Both the position numbers and the translations under genes were made by a program. A DNA stretch of 64,000 bases from Maylandia zebra (Eukaryota > Chordata > Actinopteri > Cichliformes > Cichlidae): positions 17,284,370 to 17,348,369 of the forward strand of contig NC_135168.1 of the NCBI RefSeq assembly GCF_041146795.1. The letters are read 5' to 3'. Shown here in pieces: positions 1-13,634 of the stretch (positions within the stretch are counted from its first letter, which is position 1; every line of letters starts with the position of its first letter). Under the pieces are notes generated by a model. It did not search any database. It was not told the DNA's origin and saw nothing but the letters and a program-made list of their open reading frames with translations.

Positions 1-260
1 ACAATTCAATTCAATTTTATTTTGATAGCACCAAACCACAACAACAGTCACCTCCAGGGTATCTATAGTGTAAGATAAAGATCCTACAATAATATATTGA
101 AAACCCCAACAATCAGACGACCCCTATTAATAGTAACTAATGATTAAATGTAAAGTGATTCATAATAGAAAGTGAAGAAAGGTGAGTGGTGAAGAAACAG
201 TGCAAATAGAATAAACTGCTTTTTAGTAGTTTTTTTTGTAGTTTCGTTTAGTGTAGAAAC
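1..260. repeat. copy of a teleost interspersed repeat that begins (CAATT)n
   Basis: It begins with repeated CAATT and then TTTTATTTTGATAGCACCAAACCACAACA in short pieces. It continues through a CCTCCAGG segment, GTAAGATAAAGA and CCCCAACAATCAGACGACCCC. Related text recurs at 55968-56035 and, for another part of the same consensus as I remember it, near 40140-40260. I recognise the family as very common in cichlid-like fish but cannot name it with certainty. Confidence 0.55.
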
Positions 261-3200
261 AAGGGTTCTGATGATAGCAGCTTAACAATATTAACAATGT
301 CAAATTATTAGAAGCTTGGGAGGGAAGAACAAGAAAAAGGTCATCAACGTAATCAGCAGAACATTAACCATTTGATTTTTGAAACGTACAAGAACTCACA
401 GGATAATACAGCATATGTACAAAGGGCCATCTTTACTAGCAGTGTACAAACTCATCCCATCCCTTAAAACTGGAGCTCATCCCAGTGGTTAAATGCCACC
501 TGGATAGGAAAAGAGTCATCCCATGGCTAACACACAGAGAAAAACAAACATCCACACTCACATGCACACCTCCAGCCAAGTTAGACTGACCAGTTAACCT
601 AGCATGCATATCATTGGAGTGTGAGAGGAAGCCAGAATCCACAGACGGAAGGAGGACACACAAACTTCACGCTGAAGTTTGTGGCCGCAGATTCAAACCA
701 AGACCTGTGTGCTTTGTTAAGCACCAAGCCACTGATGGTTGCATTAGAACAGTAGCATGAAAGCAATGATATCCACACAATTACCTGCACCTGTATTTGA
801 TATTTGATAGACACTAGAGTTGTAATTTTGTTTGTCAATACTTTAATTTTCTTTGCCAATTCCTACAAACTGCACTGCAGTTCATCTGAAAGGGGATTAA
901 TGATGATTTTGTGTGAAAACACTGAATGACTTTGAATTCTTCTCACATTCAGTGGACGCTAAACCTCAAACTAACATTATTTTACTAGGGATGAACTCGC
1001 TAAATAACTGAGGATGGCACGATCAAAGCAAATCAGTGTGATTCAGCTGACCTCTAACTTCAGAGAAAACCAGGACCTCTGAAAAGGTGTAAAAGATTTA
1101 AACTTCGTCTTCTTCTCCAAAGTGGATTAATTATATGCAAATAATAGTTAATTACGCTTAGGTTTGACTGGTTAATGCTTCATAAAGTGCATTCATGTGT
1201 TATGAAGTTAGCATTTTCTGATTAAATAATCTGCTCTCTGAATTTCCTCATTTTTTTCATTAGCTATTACAAGTTATTTAGTTATGGACAGCTGATATTT
1301 ATTTTTAAATTAAACCACTAATGTTTGCTTGAAGGGGGTTAATTAAACTTAGCCTATCCAGGGATGGTTTACTGAGCAACACAGATGTCTATTAAAGCGT
1401 TTTGGACATCCTTAAGAAGACAAATTATAGAAAGACTGCTTCTGTGAGAACTTTACTATTTAACTTTTAAAAGCAAAGATATCCAGATAACCAGAGTCCT
1501 TGCCCAGGTAATCAGGGTAGTGTCCTTAACAATGTGTCATTTGCATCATATTTGAGCAAACTCAGTCACTGAAGGAAAAACAAATATTAGTATAAGCTAT
1601 GCTTTAGGATGGAAAAATGATTAATCAATGGTTACACTGTTTGACAATTTAATCAGAAAAATGCATGCACTGCAGAAGATTTTTTTTTTTTTTTTTTGTC
1701 TTTTGGCCCTTCTACAGATTTAAAAAAATAAAAATCCTATTGTGCTGCAGTGACCTTCTGTGTTATTTACACAACCCCGTGAGGCTGTTTGGCTCAGAGT
1801 TTGGTATTCATATCATTCCTGGACTGTTTACTGTGAAATTAATGGTCTGTTGTCTCCCATCAACCTAGTCCAGACAGTCTTCACATGCAACTGACAGCAG
1901 CTTGCGCAGCATCCTTATGAGTAGGAAGAAAACTGAGAACTAATAGCACTGTCTTTACTGGGCTGTCATGCTCGGAGCAAAGGCCTTGAAGCCAGGAAGC
2001 TTAAGCATTCATTGCTTGATTAAATTCTTCACAGGACACAATGCTCCAATGGGAAGTTGGGCTCAGAATGTGACTTGGCAAGCTCTGAGGACAGTAATAA
2101 CACAGCAAATAAAAATACATAACAATAGCCACTTGAAGGAGAAAGGGCAGTTTAATGGAATGAAAACAGGCAAACCAAAGGCTTTATGTAGGTACTAAAA
2201 TGAATGCAATAGCAATTCAGTTATTACATTTATATACATTTAAATAAGTGGAGTAATGAGATCACGAAGTGGCTAAAATTAGAAAAAGTTGCAGTTGCTG
2301 GCTGTGGCAGTGATCTGTTGGCACAATAAAATGTCTAATGAATTATTTCAGATTACATAAGATTTGCTACATAACCTACAGTATATGACAGGACAAATTG
2401 CTTAGGCCCGACATTTTTCAGTCAACACCTCTGTTGTCCCACATGCACCAAAATGCATCACTTCTCGTTAGCGTTTGCATTCAGGTCAGACTGGCACAAA
2501 AATAAAGATTTAATAATAATTAAAAAAATTATTTATATTAATTATTATTCTTATAGTGATTATTCTGGATAAGGCTTTGATTGACAGTTACAGTAGCTGT
2601 TTTATATTGCACTCAGAATATTTAATTATGCACATGTGCTGATTACGCTGCCATTGTCTATCGATGTGTGTGAACTAAAATGATCACTGTAGTTATTACA
2701 GTGACTAGAATGATCATTTTCTTACTGAGGCTGGACAATAAAGAGACATTTCCGGCAGTGTTAAAAGAGGAAGGGGCTGTAAGGGGACTGTCCCAGCCTC
2801 CGAACTACAGTTACACTGAATGCAGGCCATTGTTGAAGTTTGTAAAAGCTATGGAACCACCAGACCATGGAACACTCACTGCCCAGCCCCCAGTAGTGCC
2901 CTAGATTCTGGGGCACTGCATTAGTTTGTTGCTCTTCTTCGTCTGCTGTCATGGGGCAGTTTCATGTGTCATTTGGCTTTTGCTCAAGCAGGAATTAAAG
3001 CCCTTTTTCAAGCTTGTTGGAGGTAAATCTGCCTCCTGCTGTGTTTGAATTGTCCCCTGCAGTCAAAAAGCAGCCATACAGTTGATAGCTAGAGTTGATT
3101 GTGCAGTTCAGACGTTCCTGATAGCAGTGAAATGTGATGATGCTGCACAAAAGATCAATGGCTGAAGTGCACAGATGAGGTGACAAATGGTATTTTTAAA

Positions 3201-4380
3201 GGCCACCTGCTTCATTGAAATGCAACATTTCTTTTTATGAGTTATTTTTTTTCTGAATTTGGCTGCATGAAAATACCGAGCTTAGGAGAAAGGTAAAGAG
3301 ATGGAACAGTAGCCTATGTCTTGTGGTGGCTGTGGACAGTCATCCAGTCTGTGTGGGCAAGATACTGAATTGAGTGTTAATTTGAATGTTATAAAAAGGT
3401 GCTTAGGTAAAGTACATGTGTGTGATTAGGGGCTTGTAGAAAAAAAGGGGCTGTGAGTGCTCAGTTAGCATACATATATATATAAGTGCCGGTCTATTTG
3501 CATTAGGTGAACATAGTGCTAACACTAAACATTCAAACAAATCCAGGATCCCTGAGAAACTGTAAACATTTTAAACCATGTTAGGCACATGTTCTTATAA
3601 CTGATTTGCAAACAGGATATGGTCATCAAAACTAAAAATTGTGCTGACCAGCAATAAAGCAGCTCTGGCTAAAGGTTGCTGGCTCCTCCGGGAGGCAAAT
3701 GCTTATTCTTGGTTTGAGGGCTTTTTATATGATGATGTAGATAAGTAACATAAGAGAGGAGTCTGGCATTTATAACTTTGAAAACCTTTTATATGGACAA
3801 AAACTTTAGATAACAGACTAAAGGATAGGAATAAATACTAGAAGCTCAATCGGAGATATATATAATGAACTGATGCCTGTTTGATCTGCTTTGAATTTCA
3901 GATCTTCTCTTTGTTGTCATGCAAAGCTCACATCTTTTTTTCATAAGTGAATTTTATAGTTTGGCTTATCATCAGCTGAATGCCATGGAATATTTCTCTG
4001 TCACATGTGATATAATAAACACCATTAAATAGAAGGTGAAATGAAGATGACACTGCAGGGGGATTGAGTCCTTAGTGGCATGTTTCGTGGATACAGACGC
4101 TGTAAGTGAGAAAGCGGGTTAGCAAGCCCTGCTTGTCATTTTAAGTTTGATGGTTGTTTGATCATTTCGTATTCAAATACAAATGTGTGTATGCCTTGTT
4201 GTCTTCTTGCAGCTTTAGACCCTCATTTAATTTAATCACTTTTTAAAAAACAGACTCAAACTGGAACGTGAGCAAACTCAAGCTAAACTCAAACATGATT
4301 CTCATAAAATATGGTGGACAGTCAGCAACACAGCTTGTTGCAAAGCACCAGGCTGTTTCCTCAAAGAGTCTTTGTTCAGC

Positions 4381-4530
4381 TACGAGAGGGAGTGAGAGAG
4401 ACAAAGGAAGGGACAGGAGGTAGGAAGTGGGAGAGAGAGAGAGAAAGAGGGAAAAGAGAGAGGTAACTGAGGGCAAAACAGGAGACCGAGGAGGAGATTA
4501 AAGAAGAGAAAGGGTGGAGTAGGAAAATGG
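4381..4530. repeat. GA-rich purine tract
   Basis: About 150 bases dominated by GAGAGA, GGGAGA and AAAGAG on the + strand. It is a low-complexity purine tract within the prom1 intron. The apparent serine/leucine-rich reading frames on the other strand are products of this composition. Confidence 0.7.
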
Positions 4531-7261
4531 TAGTTACGTTTCACTTTGGGATAGAGTAAGAAAGCATAGTCAAACAAAAATACCTCATCAAGGGAGATAT
4601 ATGGAGAAATACTGGTGTAGAGAAAGAAATAGTTTAGCGAGGGTGTGGAATAGAGGCTTCATAAGTAAAGTAATAAAGACAAGCAGACAACCAAAAGCAA
4701 GCATAGAAAAGAAAAGTGCGGGATTGTGAATTTGTGTGTGAAAGAGGAAAGCAAATGTATGAAGTGTGAGTGAGAAAGATACAGAGGGAGGGCAGAGAAA
4801 GTGTTTGACAAAAGGCTTTTGTTGTGAAAGTGGCCATTTTGAATCTTCCCCTGGTTACGGATGGCTCCACTTCACTGTGTCCCAGCCTACTTGTTTGGCC
4901 TAGTTTCTCATTAAGTCGCCACTTGTACGGTGACAGTGTTTACTCTGTTGGCACACTCACTATTTATGGCAAACATTATCACACATCCACTAGAGATGGT
5001 GCAGCTTGATGCCATGCAGATCAGCGAATTTTTCTCCCGAGGGCAGCACATCCTATAACACATTTGTTCTTTAAAGACCATGACAATGCTGTTAGAAGGC
5101 TCTTTTTTATCTTGAAAGATGTTCATTATGAATTTCCTTCAGATGCCAGCAAGTGAATATTTACATTCATTTTGATTTAGAAACAAACCAAATATATGTC
5201 GAGGGAATCCTGTGAACAGGGTAGCAAGTTTGCAAAGGATTGCAAAGTTACATCTGAACAAATGGCAAGACTTTGACAAGAATGTAATACACAGTGCCAC
5301 GCTGGGCAAAAACCAAGCACAGTATATCAGCACAAATACCTCATACCACATAATGATTTGGGTTCCTCTTGTTGCATTCACTGAGTTGAACATGAACTCC
5401 TGTGTATACCAAAGTATTTTAGAGTCAGTCTCAACCACAGCTAAAGGTGTTCTTGGCCCAAGAACACCAGCACATTTACAGCTAACTGTCTAAAAAAGAA
5501 AATAACCAAGGTGTTTGACTGGCCCACTCAAAGTATCTGTGGCATATCTGTGAAACTGTCCCTCTTGCTTATAAATATTCAAACTTTACTAGGTTGTTAT
5601 TGAATCATTAACTCTTCAGTCCTCTGACTTAAACCCCAGAAAAAAATCCTAAACATGCTGACTCTTAGCTGGCTACATGCTGTGATATCTGACAAGTACT
5701 GACTTAGACTGCCTAAACTTAAGCATGTGTCTGCATACAGAATAAAGTGTAACAATATTTGAAGACATTTTTTCCCCTGCATTTCCATGCCAGAAATTAA
5801 GAAAAATACATACGTTTAACAAAGTGGAAGGAAATGTGCTCCAATGCGCTGCATTTTTTGAAAGTAGAAAACATTTTATGCATACACTAAGTGTGCAAAC
5901 ACACTGCAATGCTTAATGTTGCAAAATGTCCACAGCATAATCCAGGATAGAAATTAGATTATATGCACAAAGGGAAACTGTGATTACAGCAGTGGCTGTA
6001 CTTTACTGCTCTGTAAAGAAGAACGGCGCCCAGCAATGTCTTCATGCATTAGCAGTAAGACAATAGAAACCCCATCTCTGGGTGCACTGTGGTCACATAC
6101 GTACAACCTGTTGTCATACTTACACATAAAGACCCCTGCCTTTTTTATAGAGTCAGTCACAGCACCCCGATTCTACACCATTGATCTAAACCTTCCCAGA
6201 AGCTTCTGAGTCAGTTCTTTTGTTACTCCTCTCTGCCAGTCATCTTACATCATTCATAAAGCTGCTTATTCCACTGAAGCATTTCCATGAAGGGGATTCA
6301 CTGTGTCATACAACTCTACTTTGGGAGTTTTTGATCCTTAGAGTCAATTGTAGAGAAGCTTTTTTTTTTTTTTTCCTTTTTGACCGCCTTTCCTTAAGCT
6401 GCTCACGCGCGAACCTTAATAACACACATCAGTAGCAGTAAGAACATACGTGCACACACTGTAGTGCTGCAGTAGCTGTGAGGTGCTGAAGGAGAAAATT
6501 CAGCTGGGATGAGAGTGAGTCATGGAAACCGCTTAATATTATGGGCTGTCTTTCCCTTGATGTTGTTCAAGCTAATTAAGCCTTGTAGTAAGCTACTCAG
6601 GTCTGTTTGAAGTATGCAAGAGATTCACTTTAATGGTCTGCTCTATGCGATTCTGTGTTTTCACATTCAATTTGAATATGCTTACAACCCAGGGACCTTA
6701 GATTATAAAGATAAGACACCTGGGTTTATAGCTATGAGTCTATTTCTAAATTACTTGGGGAAATAATAGTTGTTTAGATCTTGAGACTGCAGAACATGTC
6801 AGTATATGACACACACATACAGTATTGTAAAGATGCATTTACACAAGACCTCTATGCCTGTTATGTTACCTTATTCTAGCCTATTAAAAACATTGTTGAT
6901 GAACAGGAAATTGTGTTTTCATGTCAACACTTACATTAAATGAATGAAATTGTATGTGACAGTTAATTAAAATGGATTTAAGGTAAATTTATTTTCTTGA
7001 GTACGAGAATAGTCCAATGTAATGCTGGCTTTCAAAGAATGAAGGCACTCTACAGGTGCACTCAGTGGCAGTTGCAAAAACAAAGTAAAGTGAATGTGGT
7101 GGTGCACACTGACCCCTACTGCTGATGGCTTGTCATCACCCTGCTCTGCATGGCTCGCCCCTGCCTTACTCTTGACTGACACAGGGGCAGCAGGGTCACT
7201 CAGACATGTCCGACAGCAGGCAGATTACATGTTTGTGTTCTTGTTTCCACTGTTTTATTAG

Positions 7262-8968
7262 GATTGGAGTGCTGTGTGCGTATGCCGCCAACCAGAACCT
7301 GAGCTCTCAGGTGAAGAACGTACGGAGACTGGTCAACAGCAACATGAGGGATCTGCACACCTTTGCTAACGACACACCGATGGTGAGGCAGAAAGTTTCC
7401 ATTTGAAACACGATGTTACATAAAGAATTGAGGTGAAGCATTATAGATGGTTCAGTTATGAATTTTCCTTGAGGGTACACTTGTGAATCAGTGTGCATAT
7501 TATTTCTTTTTTTCTTTGTTGAAACTGGGGTTTCTTGTCATGCTGGCTTTGTGTAATCCTTTCAAACGGGAAAAGAGAATTTTCTCACCTTTTGTGCACG
7601 CAACACCTGCAAAGTTGCTTTTGAAAAGATTGTTCTCATACGGTGAAATTTCTCCAACAATCAGTCTCACTCTTATGGGTGGTATTTGCTGAAGAAACCA
7701 ACTCCAACCAGATTCTCAAGTGGATTAATGAAATTGTGTAACACGGAAGTAGTTTGTTGGTGTCTAGACCAATAAAGTACTTTTGTGCAGCTATTTCTAA
7801 GACTCTGCTCGTCTCTGTGTTTCCTCTATGCAGCAAATTGAATACCTAATATCACAGTATGCCACGGCCAAGAACAAAGTCATCTATGACCTAGATAGTA
7901 AGTAGTTCTTCTCTGTTTCTCCAATAGTAAATTAGGTAGACACAAACAAGTCACTAAGTTTATACACTCAGTTGTGTAGCATGCTTATTATGTGAATTTA
8001 ATGTGTCTGCTTTACTTGTTTTCACAACTGTGACTTAACTAGCTCCATAGGCAAAGTAGCAACTTTTAAAAAACATCTCTTGAGTATTCTTGCTACTTTC
8101 TTCTGGAGGCAGTTCTTTCCTAGAAGTTGTGACTTGCAAAAGCAGAGCCAGGATTTTAAGCTTTTAAATTAAAAACAAAAAAAGGAAGAAGTTATGCCTT
8201 GTATACTCAAACCATTAGAACACAAGTTTACTAGAGAACAAAATTGGGAACAAGAGTGACTTGGACTAACGTGTCTATGCTGATGTTTTCTACAGACATA
8301 GGTCCATTATTGGGTGGAAGAATACATGATCAGTTGGATAAGGAGGTCCGTCCTGCCTTGGACCAAGTTCTCAATATGGCTGGAGGTACAGTTGCTCACT
8401 TTTAATTTCCTCCTCTAGCTAAGATCAAAATATTGCAGGTTCTAAGCTACTAAATGCCAGCTACAGCTTCACTGCAAACATTGCAGTGCTGCCAGTTGTG
8501 TGATGAATACAATGTTTTTCCCTTAAATGTGTGATTTAAAGTGTGAATAACCTTTTTTTGGTGGAAATACAGGTTTAGGACTCGTTTCAGTATTTTCCTA
8601 TAAGTAATAAGTCCTCCACCATATAATAATAGTTTCATTAATCCTTAATCTTTGTATTTTATGCTTTTTTTTTTTTTTATAAAGTGAAAATCGAGAGGGC
8701 CATTAAAGGTAATGATAACTTAGTAACTGACCCACAGTCCTTTGACCCTTGACTTTGTGAATTTTGACACCATTGTTGCTACTGTGATTCGTCCCCTTTG
8801 TTTTCTTCCTTGATGCCTACCTGAGCCCCGAGTTACAGTTCTTGAGTTTTTGATGAAAAATAAACAGTCAGTATATAAAAACTGCACTATGCTATATCTT
8901 ACTTTGGTGACCACAGAGTGAAGAAAGTAGAAAGGTTTTTTTCTTGTGGGGGTGGAAGTATATATACA

Positions 8969-9000
<32 letters not shown>

Positions 9001-12000
9001 ATTTTACTATAAGGCATCCATACTTTAGATTCATGCTTTATTCCTTTATGTGAATGTCTGCTTCTGTTGTCACCAGGTAAATTGGACAAATAAATTCTCT
9101 CAATTTTCTTTCCATTTATGAATATAAATGGAAATGATTAAAAAAAATCCAGCCTAGTGCAGTTTTAAGTTCATGGTGTTTTGACAAAATCCCCAAACCC
9201 TTTATACTGTAACTGTGTTACCCCAGTGTGATGTGAGCATAAAAAACATGTTTGTGTAACCAATCATGTTACTTTTATTATTTATTTCTTTTTTTTTTTT
9301 ATTTGAATATGTAACTATGAGAATACCTTGTTTTCTTTTTCTCTTGTTTTTTAAATTCTGAATTACAACTAGATGCTGTGTGGTAGAGGTGGGAATCACC
9401 ATATATCCCACGATACGATATTATCACAATATTTAACGCACGATACGATATTATTGCAATTTTTTAAAATATTTTGCGATATTCAGATTCTGTACATAAA
9501 GGTAAACTTTATCAATATTCATTTTATCTAATAACAAAGTCTCGCACTCAGTCATTCTCTCATTTCAGTCAGTTTTATTGTTGACAAACTGAACGGTTTG
9601 TATTACAGTCTAGTCCAACTTAACTGAATGCAACCATCTGGTACAATTATAGCTATTCTAAACTATGCAATTTGTGAAAACTATGCAGCCCCTTCAGCAA
9701 ATGAAGAATTTGAAAGTAAATTAAAACAAAATATAATTTTACATTAAATAAAAAAGTTTTAAACTTAATTAAAATAAAACATGTCTTAAATTAAAATAAG
9801 CAAACTGTCATGTTTATTGCTGCAATAAAAAAAGTTAAACACATTTGGACAGCGAAGGAATGTCAGGATTCTTGCTCAGAAAAAGGAGCTGATCAACATG
9901 CTCTGAAGTCAGAGCATGTTCCAGTCCACAAAAACTTTTTTTGTAACAAAATATCGATTTCTGCTGTCCCTGTATCGATACATTATTAGCAAACAAAATA
10001 TCAGGGATAGCTCAGTAGGTAAAGTGGTCGCCCCATGATCGGAAGGTCGCCGGTTCGAATCCACTTAACGGCTACCCTGAGGTACCCCTGAGCAAGGTAC
10101 CGTCCCTACACACTGCTCCCCGGGCGCCTGCTTAGTGGGCTGCCCACTGCTTCACTGAGTGAATGGGTCAAATGCAGAGAAAAACAAGTAATTTCCCCAT
10201 GGGGATCAATAAAGTATCCATTATTATTATTATTATTATTATTATTATCACGATACTACACAGTATCGATTTTTTCCCCCACCCCTACTGTGTGGATGTT
10301 TGACCCAAATATATAGGCTTGCACCACATCAGCAAGAAAAGATGAAAGATCTGTCAGTAAGCATGAAAAAAGTAAAGTTGGTAAAATGTCTGGCCATTGG
10401 CATGGCAGTGATTGTACTGTAATTTGGGTTTTTAATATTCATATCCTTTTGGGTTTCTGTTGGGTTTGAGCCAAGTTGTCAAAGCTTTTTATTATTCACT
10501 GAGAATGCAGAGTGTAACAAGATAGAAAAAGGGAATACAAAACCAAGAGATATATACTACTACAATTAAAAATGGTGCTTAAGCGTCCATCTATGGCTTC
10601 ACAGTGTTGCTAATCGTGCCACTATGTGAGAGTGTATTTACCGTTTCCTGTTGTTCACCTTTTATGCCTCTGTTCAAGGATGCTAGTGTTTTTGTTTTCT
10701 TTATCCTGTTGAATTTTAAGCATCCTCTGCAGGCTGCTCACAGACTCTATACTAACACTGGCTGCTGTCTTACAATGAACCCAAATGCATGGAAAAGCGT
10801 CATTTACTGAACAGCGACATCTTTAATAATGGCTCATATTATTCATAGCATTCCTGTTTGCTTAATGTTCGCCAAAAGCGATTCTGTTGCATGCAGTGCA
10901 GTTAACAGTGTAATTTTAGATGCTAGAGATTCACACTAGTATATGAGAACACTACAGACACACTCAAATGTCAGACCCCATTAGCTTGGATGAGAAACTC
11001 AAAAGATATACTTGGATCAGGCCTGGGCTTTACTAGGGATACACCGATTGTGGAGTTTGGGCTGATAGTAAGGATTTCTTAGTATGTGCCTGGGAAACAA
11101 AGTACAGTTTTAATATCATTGTGCTTTATTTAAATAATTCATTGTTGCTGACTTTTACTTCAACTACATTATATTTTGAAACAAACATTGTACTTTGTAC
11201 TCTATACCATAACATAACACTTGAAATGCTTAGTATTTTGCAGATGTTAACTATATAAAGTCACTAATATATAATGTTTTATTAATATAGCTAAAGTTAC
11301 CTATTACTATATTAGCAATTTAAATAACCTCCAGCTGAAACATTAAAATGAAATACGCATTAATGTTTCAATAATTATGATCCAATGATTCAAGCAGCAT
11401 AATGTGTTCTTTTGACATTGTAGGATTGTGATTTTAATTAGGTAAAGGGTCTTAATAGTTCCTTTACCACTTAGCAAAACAGTTATTTAATATGAAACAA
11501 TTTTCTTTTCCTACGTAGTCCCATTTTACACATAATGCTTTTTATAACAGGGTTCAGGGTTGCACACAAGCATGAAAAATCATGCTATATCTGTTTCTAA
11601 GCTGTATTTCTGCTATTTCTGGTCAACCATTATGATTTCCTCTGGCCTCCACTGCCTTGTTCTGGTTACCCGATTTGTGTTACCAATACACTGTTTAAAA
11701 AAAGCAAAACAAAACAAACAAAACAGCTCCATACTTCCTCTTCACTGGTGAAATCAAAGGCTGTCTAATATCACACATTTACTGTTACAGTATTTTCCAG
11801 AAGAGAACTGAAAGATTCATATAAAGTATTCATGATTCTTTGAGTCATCTGAAGCCAAACCACATAGTAGTATCCAATGGGAATAGAGTTAATCGAAAAG
11901 CCCTACATGACAACTCCTTTAATTTAAAAATTTTCTTCAAGATAACTAGTGAAAAAACACCTTCATTTTTATTTTTCTGAGGATATAAGACAATCCAGCT

Positions 12001-13634
12001 GACTTTATTTACATTTTGGAAGAACATGTGACTGCAGCGAGAACAGTCCCAAAAACCACTGTTCTTCATTTTTACTTTTTAGGTACTTTGCTTTGGGCAT
12101 TTCTCCTTTATTGGTTTTTCCCTCATATATTAAACCCAGTTCACTTGCCATGTCGCTTGTGGTCTCGTTATTTCAGCCATGCGAGAAACCAAGGAGGCCT
12201 TGGAGAGCGTTAATGCATCTCTGGAGGTGCTTCAGGATGGAACAGGGAAACTGAGCCTAAACCTGGGCCAAGTCCGGACCAGCATCAACCACACCCTAAA
12301 TGACACTGACTGCCATGATGAAGACTCGGATGCTACCACAGCCCAGCTATGCCGCAACATTCGCCAGTCGTTGTCCCAGCTGCAGATCAGCTCAAATTTC
12401 ACACGGGTACAAAACTGTAACTGTGGTGCTCTTTTTGGCACGTGTTTGCAATAAAATTGTTCACACTTAAAAATCAGGCTTAAGTACTTTGGGCTAATGG
12501 ATAAGTTCAACGTTTTCTGCGTCTGTCTTAAAGTAATCATCTACCTTTCTATATTGACCCTAAAGATTATGCATTATATTAAGCATTAGAAATAATTGTT
12601 TTGTCCCATTGTTTCTCATGCAGTGTGCTGCACAGTGAAATACAACAATAGAAAGGTTTAGGTTATTTTTTTAAGGAGTTATTTGAACTAGTGAAAAAAA
12701 TAGATTTCTGAACAGCAATCAGGAATTGTTACATTTTGATCATTTCTTATTGCAAATACTTATCAAAGCTGTGTTTTTCACTTGTTAGCTACCCGATGTG
12801 AATGCACAGCTGGAAAAGATGAACGATGTATTGAAAACAGACCTCAGCGCTGTCGTTCAGAGGGTGAGCATGAACCACATTAATTGGAGTTTTTTTGTCT
12901 TCCAGTCTATTTTCTGATGTATTTTGTCAGTTTTCTTGTTTAGTTGTTCATCTTTAGTTCCTGATTTTTTTTTTCAAATCCAACCAAAACCACAAAATGG
13001 ACAAAGAAACTTGGTGTTCCTTCTTGTTTTTCCTCCTTTCACAGGGCTTCTCCTCTTTGAATGACACGCCGCATATGGTGATTGAACAGACCAGAAGTGT
13101 TGTTGAGAGTAAGTGGCTTTTGAACCGATGTTTTTCTGAAATCAAACACAAAAGTTAATAACTCTTGATATATGTTATTACAATAAGTGCTTATATAAAT
13201 GAATGGATTTTTGTGTTCTCCTTGCACTCTCTGCGTTTCTCTTTATGTTTATTTTGTTATGTACTGTAAGTTTGTTTCTTGTAGCAAGAATGGGGCCTTT
13301 TTGAATTGCACAGATTTCACTTTAAACATTTGTTGATATCGTAGTCTAATTCAATGTTAAATTTAAATCCGGGTTAATATTTTTCCTAAAATGGTAAAAC
13401 TGATGAATTTATTTATTTTTCAAGTATCTTTACACTCTTCATTTTTTCTGTTTTGAAAAAATGATTTCTCTCAGGTGTAACAAATTTGGTGGATAGCATT
13501 GGCAATAACATCAGCAGCTTTTCCAAGGCATTCCCAGTGCAGAGCTGCCTGTCCAACTTCACCATCTTCATTAACCATGTGCACGCCAAGATTGAAGACT
13601 ACTACCCAGAAATTGACAAAATGGACTTCTACAG
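7262..13634 (+). CDS. prom1: prom1 exons for the end of membrane segment 2 and extracellular loop 1
   Basis: Eight exons (7262-7382, 7834-7897, 8296-8385, 8685-8708, 12177-12406, 12789-12863, 13045-13108, 13475-13634). The first starts with a split codon and encodes the outer end of membrane segment 2 ([11 protein letters not shown]) and then the loop. The loop is rich in N-glycosylation sequons (NLS, NDT, NAS, NHT, NDT, NFT, NFT), as expected for an extracellular face, and has the few cysteines typical of the family ([23 protein letters not shown]). The acceptor at 7262 and the donors at 7383 and 7898 are canonical. The long intron 8709-12176 contains a hAT element with a nested SINE. Confidence 0.93.

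Larger units (their letters stand above)
1..7261 (+). other. prom1 upstream intron sequence, no exon seen
   Basis: I see no sequence coding for the expected upstream parts of prominin-1 (membrane segment 1, the cysteine-rich first cytoplasmic loop). These 7.3 kb are therefore read as one intron or its end. They hold a repeat copy at the left edge, a purine-rich GAGA stretch near 4380-4530 and several poly-T runs (1680, 6360). No RNA gene was recognised. Confidence 0.6.

Noticed and set aside
5212..5493. 93-codon + strand frame with a GGTGTTCTTGG/CCAAGAACACC palindrome at its end
   Set aside because: No family resemblance, no splice-compatible prom1 continuation, and the palindrome (11-bp arms) resembles a steroid-receptor half-site pair only in the wrong orientation.
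10004..10080. True tRNA gene
   Set aside because: The A and B boxes are present, but the acceptor stem does not pair and the sequence runs on into a SINE body and ATT tail.
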